From Chloracidobacterium sp. (GTDB lineage: Bacteria > Acidobacteriota > Blastocatellia > Pyrinomonadales > Pyrinomonadaceae), in NCBI GenBank assembly GCA_016720705.1, contig JADKKB010000005.1, positions 124,001 to 188,000 on the forward strand: a stretch of 64,000 nucleotides of DNA. Reading direction: 5' to 3'. A model generated the notes under the pieces. The model was given only the letters and a program-made list of their open reading frames with translations, made no database searches and was not told the DNA's origin. Below, one piece after another: positions 51,483-61,468 of the stretch; position 1 is the stretch's first letter, and each line of letters begins with the position of its first letter. The translations under genes were made by a program, and so were the position numbers.

Positions 51483-53990
51483 CTACTGGAGTTGTTGGAG
51501 GTGAGCGACATCGCCGAATCGTCGATCGGCCTGACCGATAACCGACTCGGTCTTAAGGTATGAGCATAGGTCAATGAAGGTCATCGGGGCAGCAAACAAA
51601 AAGCCTTGACCGAATTCGCAACCGAGCGAGCGTAGCGTCGATAGTTGAGCCTCGGTCTCGATGCCCTCGGCAACCACCTGCAGGTCGAGTGTTTTGGCAA
51701 GCGATACGATCGCACGCACTATTTCGTCGTTTCCTCCGCTGTCGTTGATCATACTGACGAATGATCTATCGATCTTAAGCGTCGTTATTGGGAGTTTCAT
51801 CAGATAGCTGAGATTTGAGTATCCGGTACCAAAATCATCGATATGTATGTCGATGCCGCTATCGCGCAACTGCTTGAGCATCTCGATCGCCCTTGCTTGA
51901 TGTTCCACAAATACAGACTCGGTGATCTCAAATTTCAAAAGGTGAGGTGAAAACGAATTTTCGTCCAGGATGCGCTCGATGTTCCTTACCAGCGAGGTCT
52001 GGGCAAACTGCTTACACGAAAGATTGACACTCAATTTGGGTTTTCGGCCGTCGGGCATCGCGTCCTGGATTGTGCGAATTTCGCGGCACGAGACCTGAAG
52101 CACGTATTCGCACAAGCGGTCGATCATACCGATCTCTTCGGCAACCGGAATGAATTTACTGGGAGAAATATGACCAAGTTCCGGGTGATTCCACCTGGCC
52201 AGAGACTCAAATCCCTCGATCGTGTCGGTTTCAAGTGAATAGATCGGCTGATAAACCACAGATAACTCAGACCGCTCGATCGCACGGCGAAGATCGGTCT
52301 CGATCCGAAGCGTCTCGCGTGCGGCCCTGAACATCTTCTCGTCAAACACCTCGTGTCGTGCCTTACCGGCTCGCTTGGCCTGATACATTGCCGTATCGGC
52401 GTCGCGCATAATGTCTTCGGATGTAAGGTGGTTGCCGGACGCGTGTAGAATGCCGATACTTGCCGAACTATAGACCTCATTCCCGTTCAACCCGAAAGGA
52501 ATATTGAACTTTGCCTGAATCCTTTCTGCGATCCGCGTGACCTCTTCGTCGATATGAGAGCCTTCGACGAGGATCGTAAATTCGTCTCCGCCGAGTCGGG
52601 CAACGAGATCGGACGGCCGGAGACATTCGCGTAGCCGCTCAGATATACCTACTAATAATAGATCGCCGGCGAGATGGCCGAGACTATCGTTGACGTACTT
52701 GAATCGGTCCAGATCGATGAAAAGGATGCTGACCTTATAGTCCGGCGACATTTTGCGTCGCTCAAGAGCCGAAGTCAGCCGAGCCATAAACAGTGGCCGA
52801 TTCGGAAGGCCGGTCAGGGCATCGTGCGTTGCCTCGTGCTGCAATTTTTCTTCGGCGACCTTCTTGTCGGTGATATCCTGGATCTGAAAGATAAGTCTCT
52901 GATTTGCCACGCTACCATCGCCGGCGGTCGACACACTCCAGGAGGCCCATACGATATCGCCATTTTTGTGCAGATACCGGTGCTCCAACTGGCAGTTGGC
53001 GATCTTACCGGATATTAGTTCGTGCAATTTGACGAGTGTCGGCCCGAGGTCTTCCGTAACGACCATCGATTGAAAATCGACCTTTAGAAACTCTTCTTCG
53101 GAAAAACCGAGAATATCTGTGAGAGCACGATTTACCTTTAGCCATTGTCCGGTAGCACTCACAAGAGCGATTCCGATCGGGGCATAGTTAAATGCGCTTC
53201 GAAACCGTTCTTCGGATTCACGCAGAGCATCAGATTGCGATTCCATCACCTTGGCGTATTGTTCCGCCTGTTCGGCGTGCTGGATCGATATCTCGACGTT
53301 CTTCATATACATTCTGTACGACAGAAATACGAAGTACATCACCGGGAATGTCGCAAAGATGACACCCACTCCGGCCGTATCTGCAATCTGGATCAAAATT
53401 CCGGCTCCGGCGGCACCAATAAAATATGAGAAAAATGTCCAAACATATTTGGACTTCCAGGTTTCCCAAACCGGTAAATTACTCTTGATCGCGTCGTAGA
53501 CCGTCGCGATCGATGTGTTGGCGACAAATTGTGTGAGGGCAATAACGGAGAGAGCGATCACAAAATTTGCGTGGTTCCCGATCTGACCGTGTAGCGTGTC
53601 TACGTGATAGAGCGAAAAAGCATTGAGCATTAGTACAACAAGCGATGTCGAGATCGCCATTGTTGCCGAGTTAAAAAATACCGTTTGCTTTTTATTGCAG
53701 AAACGCCAAGAGGAGGCAAACGCCTCAAGTGCGGCGAGAATTATCGCAAATTCGCCGCCATAGAGTAGGAGCGTTAGGAAAATAAATGTGTCAGAAACGG
53801 CGATGTGAGATTTGAAACGCGGTATCGGGATAGTGATCCGCGAACCGAGCGCCACGGTCAGCCCAGCAAGCAACACAAGGTAACTATCTATCCGAGCGAC
53901 CGGCATCAGAATAACTGCCGCCAGCAGGCAAGCCGCACCGATGATGATCACCGCCGCAATGTACCACGCTGTTATTTTCTTGCTTGTCAT
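51483..53990 (-). CDS. Membrane PAS-GGDEF-EAL cyclic-di-GMP enzyme
   Basis: An 835-residue protein: seven or eight N-terminal membrane helices (residues 8-230), a short coiled segment, PAS (about 265-375; FNYAPIGIALVSATGQWLKVN, with C-terminal PAC), GGDEF (about 395-555) and EAL (about 575-825). GGDEF is intact (RLGGDEFTIL) with an inhibitory RxxD site (RPSD) five residues before it. The EAL motif is ESL (FESLARW), but catalytic Asn, Glu, Asp and Lys blocks (FEITES, DDFGTGYSNLS, LKIDRSF, AEGIE) are all kept. So both synthase and phosphodiesterase are possible. No neighbouring gene gives its target. Confidence 0.92.
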   Translation of the reverse strand: MTSKKITAWYIAAVIIIGAACLLAAVILMPVARIDSYLVLLAGLTVALGSRITIPIPRFKSHIAVSDTFIFLTLLLYGGEFAIILAALEAFASSWRFCNKKQTVFFNSATMAISTSLVVLMLNAFSLYHVDTLHGQIGNHANFVIALSVIALTQFVANTSIATVYDAIKSNLPVWETWKSKYVWTFFSYFIGAAGAGILIQIADTAGVGVIFATFPVMYFVFLSYRMYMKNVEISIQHAEQAEQYAKVMESQSDALRESEERFRSAFNYAPIGIALVSATGQWLKVNRALTDILGFSEEEFLKVDFQSMVVTEDLGPTLVKLHELISGKIANCQLEHRYLHKNGDIVWASWSVSTAGDGSVANQRLIFQIQDITDKKVAEEKLQHEATHDALTGLPNRPLFMARLTSALERRKMSPDYKVSILFIDLDRFKYVNDSLGHLAGDLLLVGISERLRECLRPSDLVARLGGDEFTILVEGSHIDEEVTRIAERIQAKFNIPFGLNGNEVYSSASIGILHASGNHLTSEDIMRDADTAMYQAKRAGKARHEVFDEKMFRAARETLRIETDLRRAIERSELSVVYQPIYSLETDTIEGFESLARWNHPELGHISPSKFIPVAEEIGMIDRLCEYVLQVSCREIRTIQDAMPDGRKPKLSVNLSCKQFAQTSLVRNIERILDENSFSPHLLKFEITESVFVEHQARAIEMLKQLRDSGIDIHIDDFGTGYSNLSYLMKLPITTLKIDRSFVSMINDSGGNDEIVRAIVSLAKTLDLQVVAEGIETEAQLSTLRSLGCEFGQGFLFAAPMTFIDLCSYLKTESVIGQADRRFGDVAHLQQLQ

Positions 53991-54088
53991 CTAGAAATGT
54001 CGGATATAAACAGCTGCAATTATTCTTTTGATGGGCAAAATGCGATGTCGATCAGTGAAATGTGTGATGCGGTTGGAAGGTCAGGGAT

Positions 54089-54126
54089 AAAAAGCAAAAG
54101 CTGGATTCGAAATTCGAACCCAGCTT
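54089..54126 (-). terminator. Rho-independent terminator of the GNAT gene
   Basis: On the minus strand a 13-bp stem (54126-54114 with 54110-54098), 3-base loop, one G-U pair, followed by TTGCTTTTT. It lies 40 bases after the GNAT stop. Confidence 0.85.
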
Positions 54127-54165
54127 ATTATGCACTAATTAAACATTGTTGTCCACGATTATTAA

Positions 54166-55068
54166 TCAGACGAATAATGTTACGCACCTGTCTGCCGCCC
54201 GATATCCGGCTTTCTGAAAGCTCTTGTGAGCACCGGCAAACTCGACGTTGCTGAGCATACAGATATGTTCTGCGCGGTTGAGTAATTTGACTGTCAATTC
54301 GGACAGGCATTCCGAACCCATTCCTTGTCCGCGAAACTCGGGAGCGACCCAGATACCTTCGAGATAGATGGCCTCAGGCGTCTCTGCGATTATGTCCGCC
54401 TTGAACGCCAGTTTCCCATCGATCTTGACACTGAAAACACGACCCATTTCGATTCGGCGTAAGACACGCTTGAGGAATCCCTCGCGGTCCCGTGCCATCG
54501 GATCGACTCCGCACTCGATGAACGCGACCTCGGCCTGAGCTTCAGCAAGTTCGACAAGGTCGGCCTTGTCCGCGGTCCGCACGTCCCATTCGCAGTTTTG
54601 GACTGCAAGCGGAAATGCGGCTTCAAAGAGAACCTCTTCGCAACGTAGCCGCGGAGCAGCGGCGGTCGTGTTGTAGTGATCCCAAAATCGTTCGGCGGCG
54701 TCACCGGACGACATTATCAAATGTATCGGCCGTTCAGAGGTGCGGGCGGTAAATGCCAGTGCCTCGATAGCCATTTCAGTTCGAGCCTCGAACAGTGTCG
54801 AGTGCCCGATCAGTGCAACTCCCTCTAGTCTTCCTGCTTCATTCCTGTATCCGTAGAATGTTCCACGGTTCAGTTCGTTGTCAAAACCGTTGTCGTGAAT
54901 GAAGCTCGTCATTACGACCGTGTGTACCGGGCGTTCTGCCAGGAACGCCAAGGTCTCGGTCCGTAATGATTCATCGATGTTGAAGACCCGCGAGAGGTCG
55001 GGCACAATGCCCATTGTTCTCGTTGGTGCTGCGGCGTGAGCAGTCTTCATATGTAATTGGCTTAGCAT
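54166..55068 (-). CDS. GNAT-family N-acetyltransferase
   Basis: Acetyl-CoA dependent acyltransferase of 300 aa with two GNAT-like halves. The C-terminal half is complete: LEGIWVAPEFRGQGMGSECLSELTVKLL contains the motif A R-G-Q-G-M-G pyrophosphate loop. The N-terminal half (RTETLAFLAERPVHTVVMTSF) appears a degenerate GNAT repeat as in mycothiol-synthase-like proteins. Substrate unknown. The start at 55068 has an AAGGAG box. Confidence 0.87.
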   Translation of the reverse strand: MLSQLHMKTAHAAAPTRTMGIVPDLSRVFNIDESLRTETLAFLAERPVHTVVMTSFIHDNGFDNELNRGTFYGYRNEAGRLEGVALIGHSTLFEARTEMAIEALAFTARTSERPIHLIMSSGDAAERFWDHYNTTAAAPRLRCEEVLFEAAFPLAVQNCEWDVRTADKADLVELAEAQAEVAFIECGVDPMARDREGFLKRVLRRIEMGRVFSVKIDGKLAFKADIIAETPEAIYLEGIWVAPEFRGQGMGSECLSELTVKLLNRAEHICMLSNVEFAGAHKSFQKAGYRAADRCVTLFV

Positions 55069-55114
55069 GGATAATCTCCTTAGATCTTAGTGTTAATGTT
55101 TTGGTGATCTGCGC

Positions 55115-57724
55115 TTACATCGAGGGCGTAGGATCGCCAAGTAATACGCTGTCACCAATCAACACTCCATCACCAATCAAAACGCCGTCGCCGACGAGCA
55201 CGCCGTCACCGACCAAGACACCATCGCCGACGAGCACGCCGTCACCGACCAAGACACCATCACCAACGAGCACACCGTCGCCGACCAAGACACCGTCACC
55301 GACGAGCACACCGTCACCGATTAAGACACCGTCACCGACTAACACGCCGTATGACATCCATATCGATCCGGCACCTAAAGAACCGCCGTTACTCGTGGTG
55401 ACGTTTCGGTTAACGCCTAACCCAGCGGTAAAGTGAGTGGCCGTATTGAGCGTAAAGTTGCCGTTACCAAACGTGACGCCATCATTCACGATATTCTCGC
55501 GTTTGTAGGCGGCCTGGAATTTGGAAACGAGGTTCGCCCCGGTGATAATATTATGATTACCGGTTATCACCTGAGCCCATTGAAACGTATTGCCGCCGAT
55601 CGTCGTCGAAGTGGTCGGCATCGTCCAACCCTGTGCGACGGTCGACGAACCGTTTGCCGCGTTCTGAAAATCGATGTCCGTGCGGAGCGATCGTGCGAGT
55701 CGCACCGCGCCCTCGATATTCAATGCCCCAGCACCCTGTTCAAAGGTATTGGCACCTGAGATCGGGCGGGCTGAATATTGCATTATCATCTTGATCATAC
55801 CCGGCGTTAAATTCGGGTTGACCTGCAGCAGAAGTGCGGCGGCACCGGCGACCACCGGAGCAGACATCGATGTTCCGCTCATATACATCATCGAATCATT
55901 ATTATTGGTCGCGTCGAGCGAAAGCGTCGGGCTCAAGAGGGCCAGCCGATTATTAGCGGATTTATACGATATAAGTCGGTTGCCCGGAGCAACGATATCC
56001 GGCTTGATGTTATTGTCGAACACCTTCCATCCCGTTGAGGTGGTCAGGAAACTGCGTGTCGGGCCGCGCGAACTAAACGTGGCGATCGAATCGTCAGCGG
56101 TCGTCGCGGTGCCCATTGAGTTGGTTGAGCCAACGGTCAGAGCATAAGGGCTAATTCCGGGCGAGTGGATGCGGCCATAGGTCTTGGCTCCGGTTGCGGT
56201 TTTGCCGAGGTTGCCGGCGGCTACTACAACTACGATCCCGGCCTGAACCAACTCCTTGACCTTGACGCAGATCGGATCATTTCGATACGAATCCACGGCA
56301 GTCGTGCCGAGGCTAAGATTCGCGACCTTGATGTTGTACTGCACTCGGTTTTGGAGGATCCAATTCAAGCCATTGAGGAGCCAGGACGAAGTGCCTTCGC
56401 CCAGATCATTTAGTACCTTGACGCTAATGACCTTGGCGTTTTTGGCAACACCGCGATATGCACCGCTACTCTGTGTGGAGTCGCCGACGGCGAGTCCCGC
56501 GACGTGCGATCCGTGCCCGTATCCGTCCGTGGTCGCGGTGAGCGTGCCGCTTGTGAAATTAACATTTGCCACGATCCGTGACGCTCCGGCACCATTCTTA
56601 AATCCATTGTGCGTGGAGGCGATCCCTGAGTCGACCACGGCAACACCGATGTCCGAGCCGTCAAGCGTATATGCAGATCGTCCATTGAGGGCGGCCTGAG
56701 AGCGAATCATGTCCGCGCCGATTGATTCTTCGACGTGGCCGGTCACCGTCGTCGGGCGATCAGGGGATATAAAGTTGATCAGTCCGCTCTTCGAAAGTGA
56801 TTCGAGCGAAGACAACGGCAGATTTACGACCATCGTTTCGGTGTTGCCGATTCGGTCGGTAACGTGAGCTTCACCCGATTTGAGCAATGAACGGAGTGCT
56901 GCATTGTCGGCGTCCTTAGCCTGTATGATCACATCTACGCGGGTCTTTCCGCTCGGATCATTGGCCATCATCTCACGCAGTTCTGATGAGATATTGTCAC
57001 CTGCAAAGCCGTCGCCCTTCAGGATATTGGCATCCTGATTCGAAGCCTGGCCAGAAATAATGATCCCGTCCAATGTGATTGGCTGAAAAACAGCCGCAAA
57101 GGCCTCGGAGCGTTCGATCTTATCCGTGTAACTTTCCCGGGTCGATCCGCCGATGATCGCGAGTTTGCCTGAGCTAATCGCTCCGAGCAACTGCTCGCCG
57201 ACCGCCTGCGACTCAAGAAGGTTTGCGATCTCATTTACATAAAGGACCGAACCCTTTTGCGATGCCGTCACCTCATTGAGGATCGTGCCGATCAGATCGA
57301 CAACCTCGGCGTCGGACTTTGCATTCGAATATAGTGTCGCGACCTCTAGCTTGACGATCGAAATTCCCTTCAGGCTGTCAGGCACATTTCCTGTAGCGAT
57401 CCTGCGAGCGGTTTCTTCAACCACCGCGTCCTGATTCTCGCCGGTGCTATCAACGATGACCGGCTGACGAATTCCACCTTCGGCTAACACCTTGATGAGA
57501 CGTGCGGTCTCGTTTTCAAAGTTTAGGTTCTCACGCAATCTACCTTGACGGCCTAGCTGCGTAAGATCGGTGGTGTATTTCGTCGTTGCCGAAGCATTTA
57601 TCACCGATTGCGGTGTAAGTGCGGCAAACGCTGAAATAGCGTTGGTTAAGACGATCGACAATACGAGTATCAGCGAAACCGCTGCTCTTATCGTCGATCT
57701 ATTGGTGTTGGACAAACTCATCAT
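55115..57724 (-). CDS. Exported S8 subtilisin-like serine peptidase with hexapeptide-repeat tail
   Basis: A secreted S8 peptidase of 869 aa. Signal peptide at about residues 9-34. A long pro/linker region (35-300) ends with an inhibitor-I9-like segment (RVDVIIQAKDADNAAL). The catalytic triad is intact: VAVVDSGIASTHNG (Asp), GYGHGSHVAGLAVG (His), VVVAAGN (oxyanion) and MSGTSMSAPVVAGA (Ser). After about 200 more residues the C-terminus is 12 hexapeptides of the GVLVGD type plus PTPSM. A GAGGAG box sits 5-6 bases before ATG at 57724, and the next codon is also ATG. The repeat tail may form a left-handed beta-helix. Confidence 0.9.
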   Translation of the reverse strand: MMSLSNTNRSTIRAAVSLILVLSIVLTNAISAFAALTPQSVINASATTKYTTDLTQLGRQGRLRENLNFENETARLIKVLAEGGIRQPVIVDSTGENQDAVVEETARRIATGNVPDSLKGISIVKLEVATLYSNAKSDAEVVDLIGTILNEVTASQKGSVLYVNEIANLLESQAVGEQLLGAISSGKLAIIGGSTRESYTDKIERSEAFAAVFQPITLDGIIISGQASNQDANILKGDGFAGDNISSELREMMANDPSGKTRVDVIIQAKDADNAALRSLLKSGEAHVTDRIGNTETMVVNLPLSSLESLSKSGLINFISPDRPTTVTGHVEESIGADMIRSQAALNGRSAYTLDGSDIGVAVVDSGIASTHNGFKNGAGASRIVANVNFTSGTLTATTDGYGHGSHVAGLAVGDSTQSSGAYRGVAKNAKVISVKVLNDLGEGTSSWLLNGLNWILQNRVQYNIKVANLSLGTTAVDSYRNDPICVKVKELVQAGIVVVVAAGNLGKTATGAKTYGRIHSPGISPYALTVGSTNSMGTATTADDSIATFSSRGPTRSFLTTSTGWKVFDNNIKPDIVAPGNRLISYKSANNRLALLSPTLSLDATNNNDSMMYMSGTSMSAPVVAGAAALLLQVNPNLTPGMIKMIMQYSARPISGANTFEQGAGALNIEGAVRLARSLRTDIDFQNAANGSSTVAQGWTMPTTSTTIGGNTFQWAQVITGNHNIITGANLVSKFQAAYKRENIVNDGVTFGNGNFTLNTATHFTAGLGVNRNVTTSNGGSLGAGSIWMSYGVLVGDGVLIGDGVLVGDGVLVGDGVLVGDGVLVGDGVLVGDGVLVGDGVLVGDGVLIGDGVLIGDSVLLGDPTPSM
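55133..55348 (-). repeat. 12 tandem 18-bp units encoding GVLVGD hexapeptides
   Basis: Exactly 12 x 18 bases at the 3' end of the subtilase gene. Protein units: GVLVGD (8), GVLIGD (3) and SVLLGD (1). The bases vary at third positions while the protein stays constant, so selection acts on the protein. The pattern fits the [LIV]-[GAED]-x2-[STAV]-x hexad of left-handed parallel beta-helices. Antisense frames read TPSP repeats, which I treat as artefact. Confidence 0.9.
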
Positions 57725-57922
57725 TTTGCTCCTCAGGATCCGTGTTCCCTTTCTTGTACACAAAGAAATATGGCAATTGTTGCCACACTTCTATGTCAAG
57801 AAGTATGCCAGACACGTAAGTGTGGTAAATACAGTGGTTAGCCGTTTGGGGTGTCTGGCTTCAGTCGAAATATCCTTCAGTCTGACCGAGCCAGTCCGTC
57901 ATAGTGACCGATTTTGGCGCAA

Positions 57923-57961
57923 AAAAAACTACCCGATAACTCAGTTATCGGGTAGTTTTTG
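57923..57961. terminator. Rho-independent terminator downstream of mdh
   Basis: A 17-bp perfect stem (57924-57940 with 57944-57960) and a TCA loop, with A-tract left and T-tract right. It ends mdh (minus, stop at 58000). Confidence 0.93.
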
Positions 57962-57999
57962 TTTCTATGTGCCAAGCACAACGATCCAACGTTTCTAGA

Positions 58000-58935
58000 T
58001 CAGATATTCAGGATATCGACAAGTTCCTGGACGGCGGCGGCACTCTTGTGGAGAGCGGTGCGTTCATCGTTGGTGAGCGATATCTCGATGATCTGCTCGA
58101 TACCGTTTTTGCCGAGTTTGACCGGCACGCCGACAAAGAGATTGCTGACGCCGTACTCGCCTTCGAGAAAGACGGCACAGGGCAGGATCTTCTTTTTGTC
58201 CTTGAGGATCGCCTCGGTCATCTCGACGGCACCTAAGCTTGGCGCGTAGTATGCCGAACCGGTCTTGAGCAATCCGACGATCTCTGCACCGCCATTAGCG
58301 GTACGGGTGAGGATAGCGTCGAGCTTGTCTTTTGAGATCAACTCGGTGATCGGGATACCGGCAACCGTCGAGTAACGCGGCAGCGGTACCATCGTGTCGC
58401 CGTGACCTCCGAGTACAAAGCAGGTAACATTTTCGACCGACACGTCGAGTTCCTCAGCGACAAAGCAGCGCATACGGGCACTGTCGAGCACGCCCGCCAT
58501 TCCCATCACGCGGTTTTTGGGGAATCCCGAGCGGCGAAATGCGACCTGCGCCATCGCGTCGAGCGGATTTGATACGACGATGATCACCGAATTAGGCGAG
58601 TACTTCGCGACTTGATCGGTGACCTGTCCGACGATGTCGGAGTTGGTTTTCAGAAGGTCGTCGCGGCTCATTCCGGGCTTGCGCGGTAGGCCGGCGGTGA
58701 TGATCACAACGTCCGAATTTGCCGTTTCCTCATACGAATTAGCTCCGACGAGTTTGACGTCAAAACCGTCCATCGGAGCAGCCTGCGCCAGATCGAGGCA
58801 TTTGCCCTGAGGCGTTCCCTCGACAATATCGACCAGGACGACATCCGCTAGTTCTTTGCTCGCGATCCAATGAGCAGCGGTTGCGCCGACGTTTCCAGCT
58901 CCGACAACAGTAACTTTATTTCTTCCAGCAGCCAT
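58000..58935 (-). CDS. mdh: Malate dehydrogenase (LDH-like)
   Basis: NAD-dependent oxidation of malate to oxaloacetate in the TCA cycle. Rossmann motif VVGAGNVGATAAHWIASKELA, the substrate loop AGLPRKPGMSRDDLL with the malate-selecting Arg, VVSNPLDAMAQVA and the catalytic GHGDTMVP His are present. 311 aa. Divergent from the amidohydrolase gene; ends at a strong terminator. Confidence 0.95.
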   Translation of the reverse strand: MAAGRNKVTVVGAGNVGATAAHWIASKELADVVLVDIVEGTPQGKCLDLAQAAPMDGFDVKLVGANSYEETANSDVVIITAGLPRKPGMSRDDLLKTNSDIVGQVTDQVAKYSPNSVIIVVSNPLDAMAQVAFRRSGFPKNRVMGMAGVLDSARMRCFVAEELDVSVENVTCFVLGGHGDTMVPLPRYSTVAGIPITELISKDKLDAILTRTANGGAEIVGLLKTGSAYYAPSLGAVEMTEAILKDKKKILPCAVFLEGEYGVSNLFVGVPVKLGKNGIEQIIEISLTNDERTALHKSAAAVQELVDILNI

Positions 58936-59033
58936 TAGTTTCCTCTCTTTGAGATAGTTATCTCAATACGTGTGTTATTAAAAGATATATTCTATTATTC
59001 GTGGTAGGTTCCCGCAAATTCAGTGAGTCAATT

Positions 59034-60548
59034 ATGAAGATCGAACGAATTCGAAATCTTTTGTCGTCCGTGCTTGTCGCGGCGATCGTTGTTTCCACGG
59101 CTATCGGACAGGCTTTGCCGAGTTCGTTTTCGGGCAAACGGGTCAAGCGGATCGTGGTGCGCAATGCGATGGTCGTTGACGGCAGTGGCAAACCGGCGGC
59201 CGGCCCGCTTGACATATATGTTGAGAATGACGTGATCAAGCGGATAGTCGGTTCGCCCGCAACGAGGCCGTCTGCGAGTAATGCGGACGAGCTGGTCATC
59301 GACGCGACGGGCAAATACGTTCTGCCGGGGCTGATCAATCTCCACGGCCACACGCAGGACGAGCGTGCCGGCGTTCCGATGCCGGTCGAGTATGTCACCA
59401 AGATGTGGCTCGCCTGCGGGATCACCACCGTGCGTGACGCTTGGGCAGATCCGAAAATTCTTGGCTATCGCGATCAGATCAACGCAGGGACTCTGGTAGG
59501 CCCGCGTCTGTTTCCATACGGCGGCTTTCCGGCGGCAGACCTCGATACTGCAGTTCAAGTGCGGCAGCGTGTTCGCGATCTAAAAGCCGCGGGCTATGAC
59601 GGCATCAAACTGTACACAATGGACCGCGATCTGATGGCGGCGATGTTGGACGAAGCAAAAAAGCAGGGAATGCGGGTAATGCACCACGCCGGCGTTGAAG
59701 AGTCGAATGCGTGGGACGATATCAAGGGCGGCACGACCTCGATCGAGCATTGGTACGGCATTCCGGACGCAGCGATCGAATCGGGCAGACAAGACTTTCC
59801 CTCCACCTATAACTACAACAACGAAGTTGACCGCTTTCGCTACGCCGGGCGGCTTTGGCGTGAGGCAGACCCAGAAAAGCTGAGCAAAGTACTGGATGCA
59901 ATGGTTGCGGCCAATGTCGCTTGGGACCCGACCCTTGTCATCTACGAAGCCTCGCGCGATCTGCAGCGGGCTCAGACGAATCCGGCATTTGCGGAATATC
60001 TGCATCCGGTTCTCGCAGATTATTTCCGGCCGAATCCAGCTAATCACGGCTCGTATTTCATTGGTTGGTCAACAACGGACGAGACGTTTTGGAAAGAAAA
60101 CTATCGCATCTGGATGAAAGCCGTCTATGATTTTGAGAAAAAAGGCGGTCTGATCGGAACCGGCGAGGACGCAGGATTCATTTATCAAATGTACGGCTTT
60201 GGCCTGATACGCGAGCTCGAACTGCATCAGGAAGCCGGTTTTAGTCCGCTCAAGGTCATCCAGCACGCCACCAGTAACGGGGCGAAAATACTTGGAAAAG
60301 AAGATAGTCTCGGCCGCATTCGCGTCGGTTACAAAGCGGATCTGATCGTCGTAAACGGCAATCCGCTGGAGAATTTCAAGGTGCTCTATCCGAACGGCAC
60401 TGACGAAGTCCGCGACGGTAAGGTGGTGCGGGGCGGCGGTATCGAATGGACTATCCGCGACGGTGTGCCTTTTCACGTTCCGACGCTCTCAAAGGAGATC
60501 AGGGAAATGGTGTTGAATGCGAGAAAAGGTCAGAACCGAGAGCAGTAG
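59034..60548 (+). CDS. Exported amidohydrolase-superfamily enzyme
   Basis: Metal-dependent hydrolase, 504 aa, with a signal peptide in residues 1-25. The metal-binding HxH is LINLHGHTQDE; later ligands include KLYTMDR (Lys), MHHAGV and SIEHWY (His) and GTGEDAGF (Asp). The composite domain around VDGSGKPAAGPLDIYVEND and KADLIVVNGNPLEN is typical of imidazolonepropionase-like periplasmic hydrolases. Substrate unknown. ATG at 59034 is chosen because the signal peptide then starts MKIERIR; the frame is open to 59001. Confidence 0.88.
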   Translation: MKIERIRNLLSSVLVAAIVVSTAIGQALPSSFSGKRVKRIVVRNAMVVDGSGKPAAGPLDIYVENDVIKRIVGSPATRPSASNADELVIDATGKYVLPGLINLHGHTQDERAGVPMPVEYVTKMWLACGITTVRDAWADPKILGYRDQINAGTLVGPRLFPYGGFPAADLDTAVQVRQRVRDLKAAGYDGIKLYTMDRDLMAAMLDEAKKQGMRVMHHAGVEESNAWDDIKGGTTSIEHWYGIPDAAIESGRQDFPSTYNYNNEVDRFRYAGRLWREADPEKLSKVLDAMVAANVAWDPTLVIYEASRDLQRAQTNPAFAEYLHPVLADYFRPNPANHGSYFIGWSTTDETFWKENYRIWMKAVYDFEKKGGLIGTGEDAGFIYQMYGFGLIRELELHQEAGFSPLKVIQHATSNGAKILGKEDSLGRIRVGYKADLIVVNGNPLENFKVLYPNGTDEVRDGKVVRGGGIEWTIRDGVPFHVPTLSKEIREMVLNARKGQNREQ

Positions 60549-60574
60549 CGTCCGGGTTCTTTTTGTGCCGATAG

Positions 60575-60613
60575 AAAAAGCCCGACGCGCTCTCCCCTTC
60601 GCTGACGGGCTTC
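60575..60613 (-). terminator. Terminator after the exported zipper gene
   Basis: On the minus strand AAGCCCG pairs with CGGGCTT across a partly paired loop, followed by TTTTTC. It lies between two converging genes. Confidence 0.6.
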
Positions 60614-60660
60614 CTCAATATGGCCGAAGGATCTCGCCAACGGCCAATCTTTGCAAATGC

Positions 60661-61275
60661 TTAATAGTCCAGTACCGGGAGCGTTACGTCACGTTTGAGA
60701 ACGATCTCAAACTCCTGATCCTTGCGTATCCCGACCGAGTTGCCTCGCCTGACAACTACTGCCCCGATGCCTGCTCCGGCACCGACGCCAGCACCGATCA
60801 ATGCTCCGCGGCCGGAGCCGCTCACCGCTCCGATAACCGCCCCCGCCGCCGCACCGCCGAATATCGCCAATGCGCGGAAAGTATCGCTTGATCGAGCTGC
60901 AAGCTTGCTCACGAGTTCGGCGTCGATCGTGCGTTCGATGTCTTGCCCAAACCGAAGTGTCTGAAACGCCAGTTCGAGTCGACCGCCTTTACCGCCCGAC
61001 GAGGCCGCTTTTACGCCCGTCACACGGCCCTCGACGGTGGTGCCGATCGGCACGACGACCACGTCACGGACGATGACCGGTTTAGCAATTGTCGCGAGAA
61101 ACGTATCATTTACGCTCGACACCTGAGAGTTGATCTCAGCATCGAGCTTAAGTGTGATCCGCGTTCCCGCGGGTAATCGATAGATCGAATCGGCCTGTGC
61201 CGATACGGTCAAATAGCTTACAAATATCAAGAGCGTAAAAGCCGCTATGCGTTGAACCCACGATCTGAAGTTCAT
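60661..61275 (-). CDS. Exported glycine-zipper protein
   Basis: A 204-residue product. Signal peptide in residues 1-27. Then a beta-rich domain starting YRLPAGTRITLKLDAEINSQVSSVND and a TTVEGRVTG strand. A glycine zipper follows (GGAAAGAVIGAVSGSGRGALIGAGVGAG). A short beta tail (EFEIVLKRDVTLPV) closes it. The zipper resembles that of the gene at 8271, but the proteins are otherwise unlike. Probable envelope protein. Confidence 0.72.
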   Translation of the reverse strand: MNFRSWVQRIAAFTLLIFVSYLTVSAQADSIYRLPAGTRITLKLDAEINSQVSSVNDTFLATIAKPVIVRDVVVVPIGTTVEGRVTGVKAASSGGKGGRLELAFQTLRFGQDIERTIDAELVSKLAARSSDTFRALAIFGGAAAGAVIGAVSGSGRGALIGAGVGAGAGIGAVVVRRGNSVGIRKDQEFEIVLKRDVTLPVLDY

Positions 61276-61468
61276 CTAAAGCTCCCGGGCTTCGCGGTGC
61301 GTGACGCCATTCCGCGAAGTACAAATGCAATGCTCGTGCCAGTGCATCGATCGACCTCAAAAAATAAAAAACACTTGTATTTGAAGTCCTAGAGTTACCG
61401 AAAGTTGTCCGACCGCGTCTGATTAACTAACGCAATCGTCTATATCTGCACGATATCAGTTGGTCAGG

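Noticed and set aside
55133..55348. CRISPR-like direct repeats of 18 bases
   Set aside because: They are in frame inside the subtilase gene and have no spacers.
55014..55436. Plus-strand frame reading TPSPTKTPSP-type repeats
   Set aside because: It is the antisense of the GVLVGD hexapeptide repeats of the subtilase gene; it has no start signal of its own.
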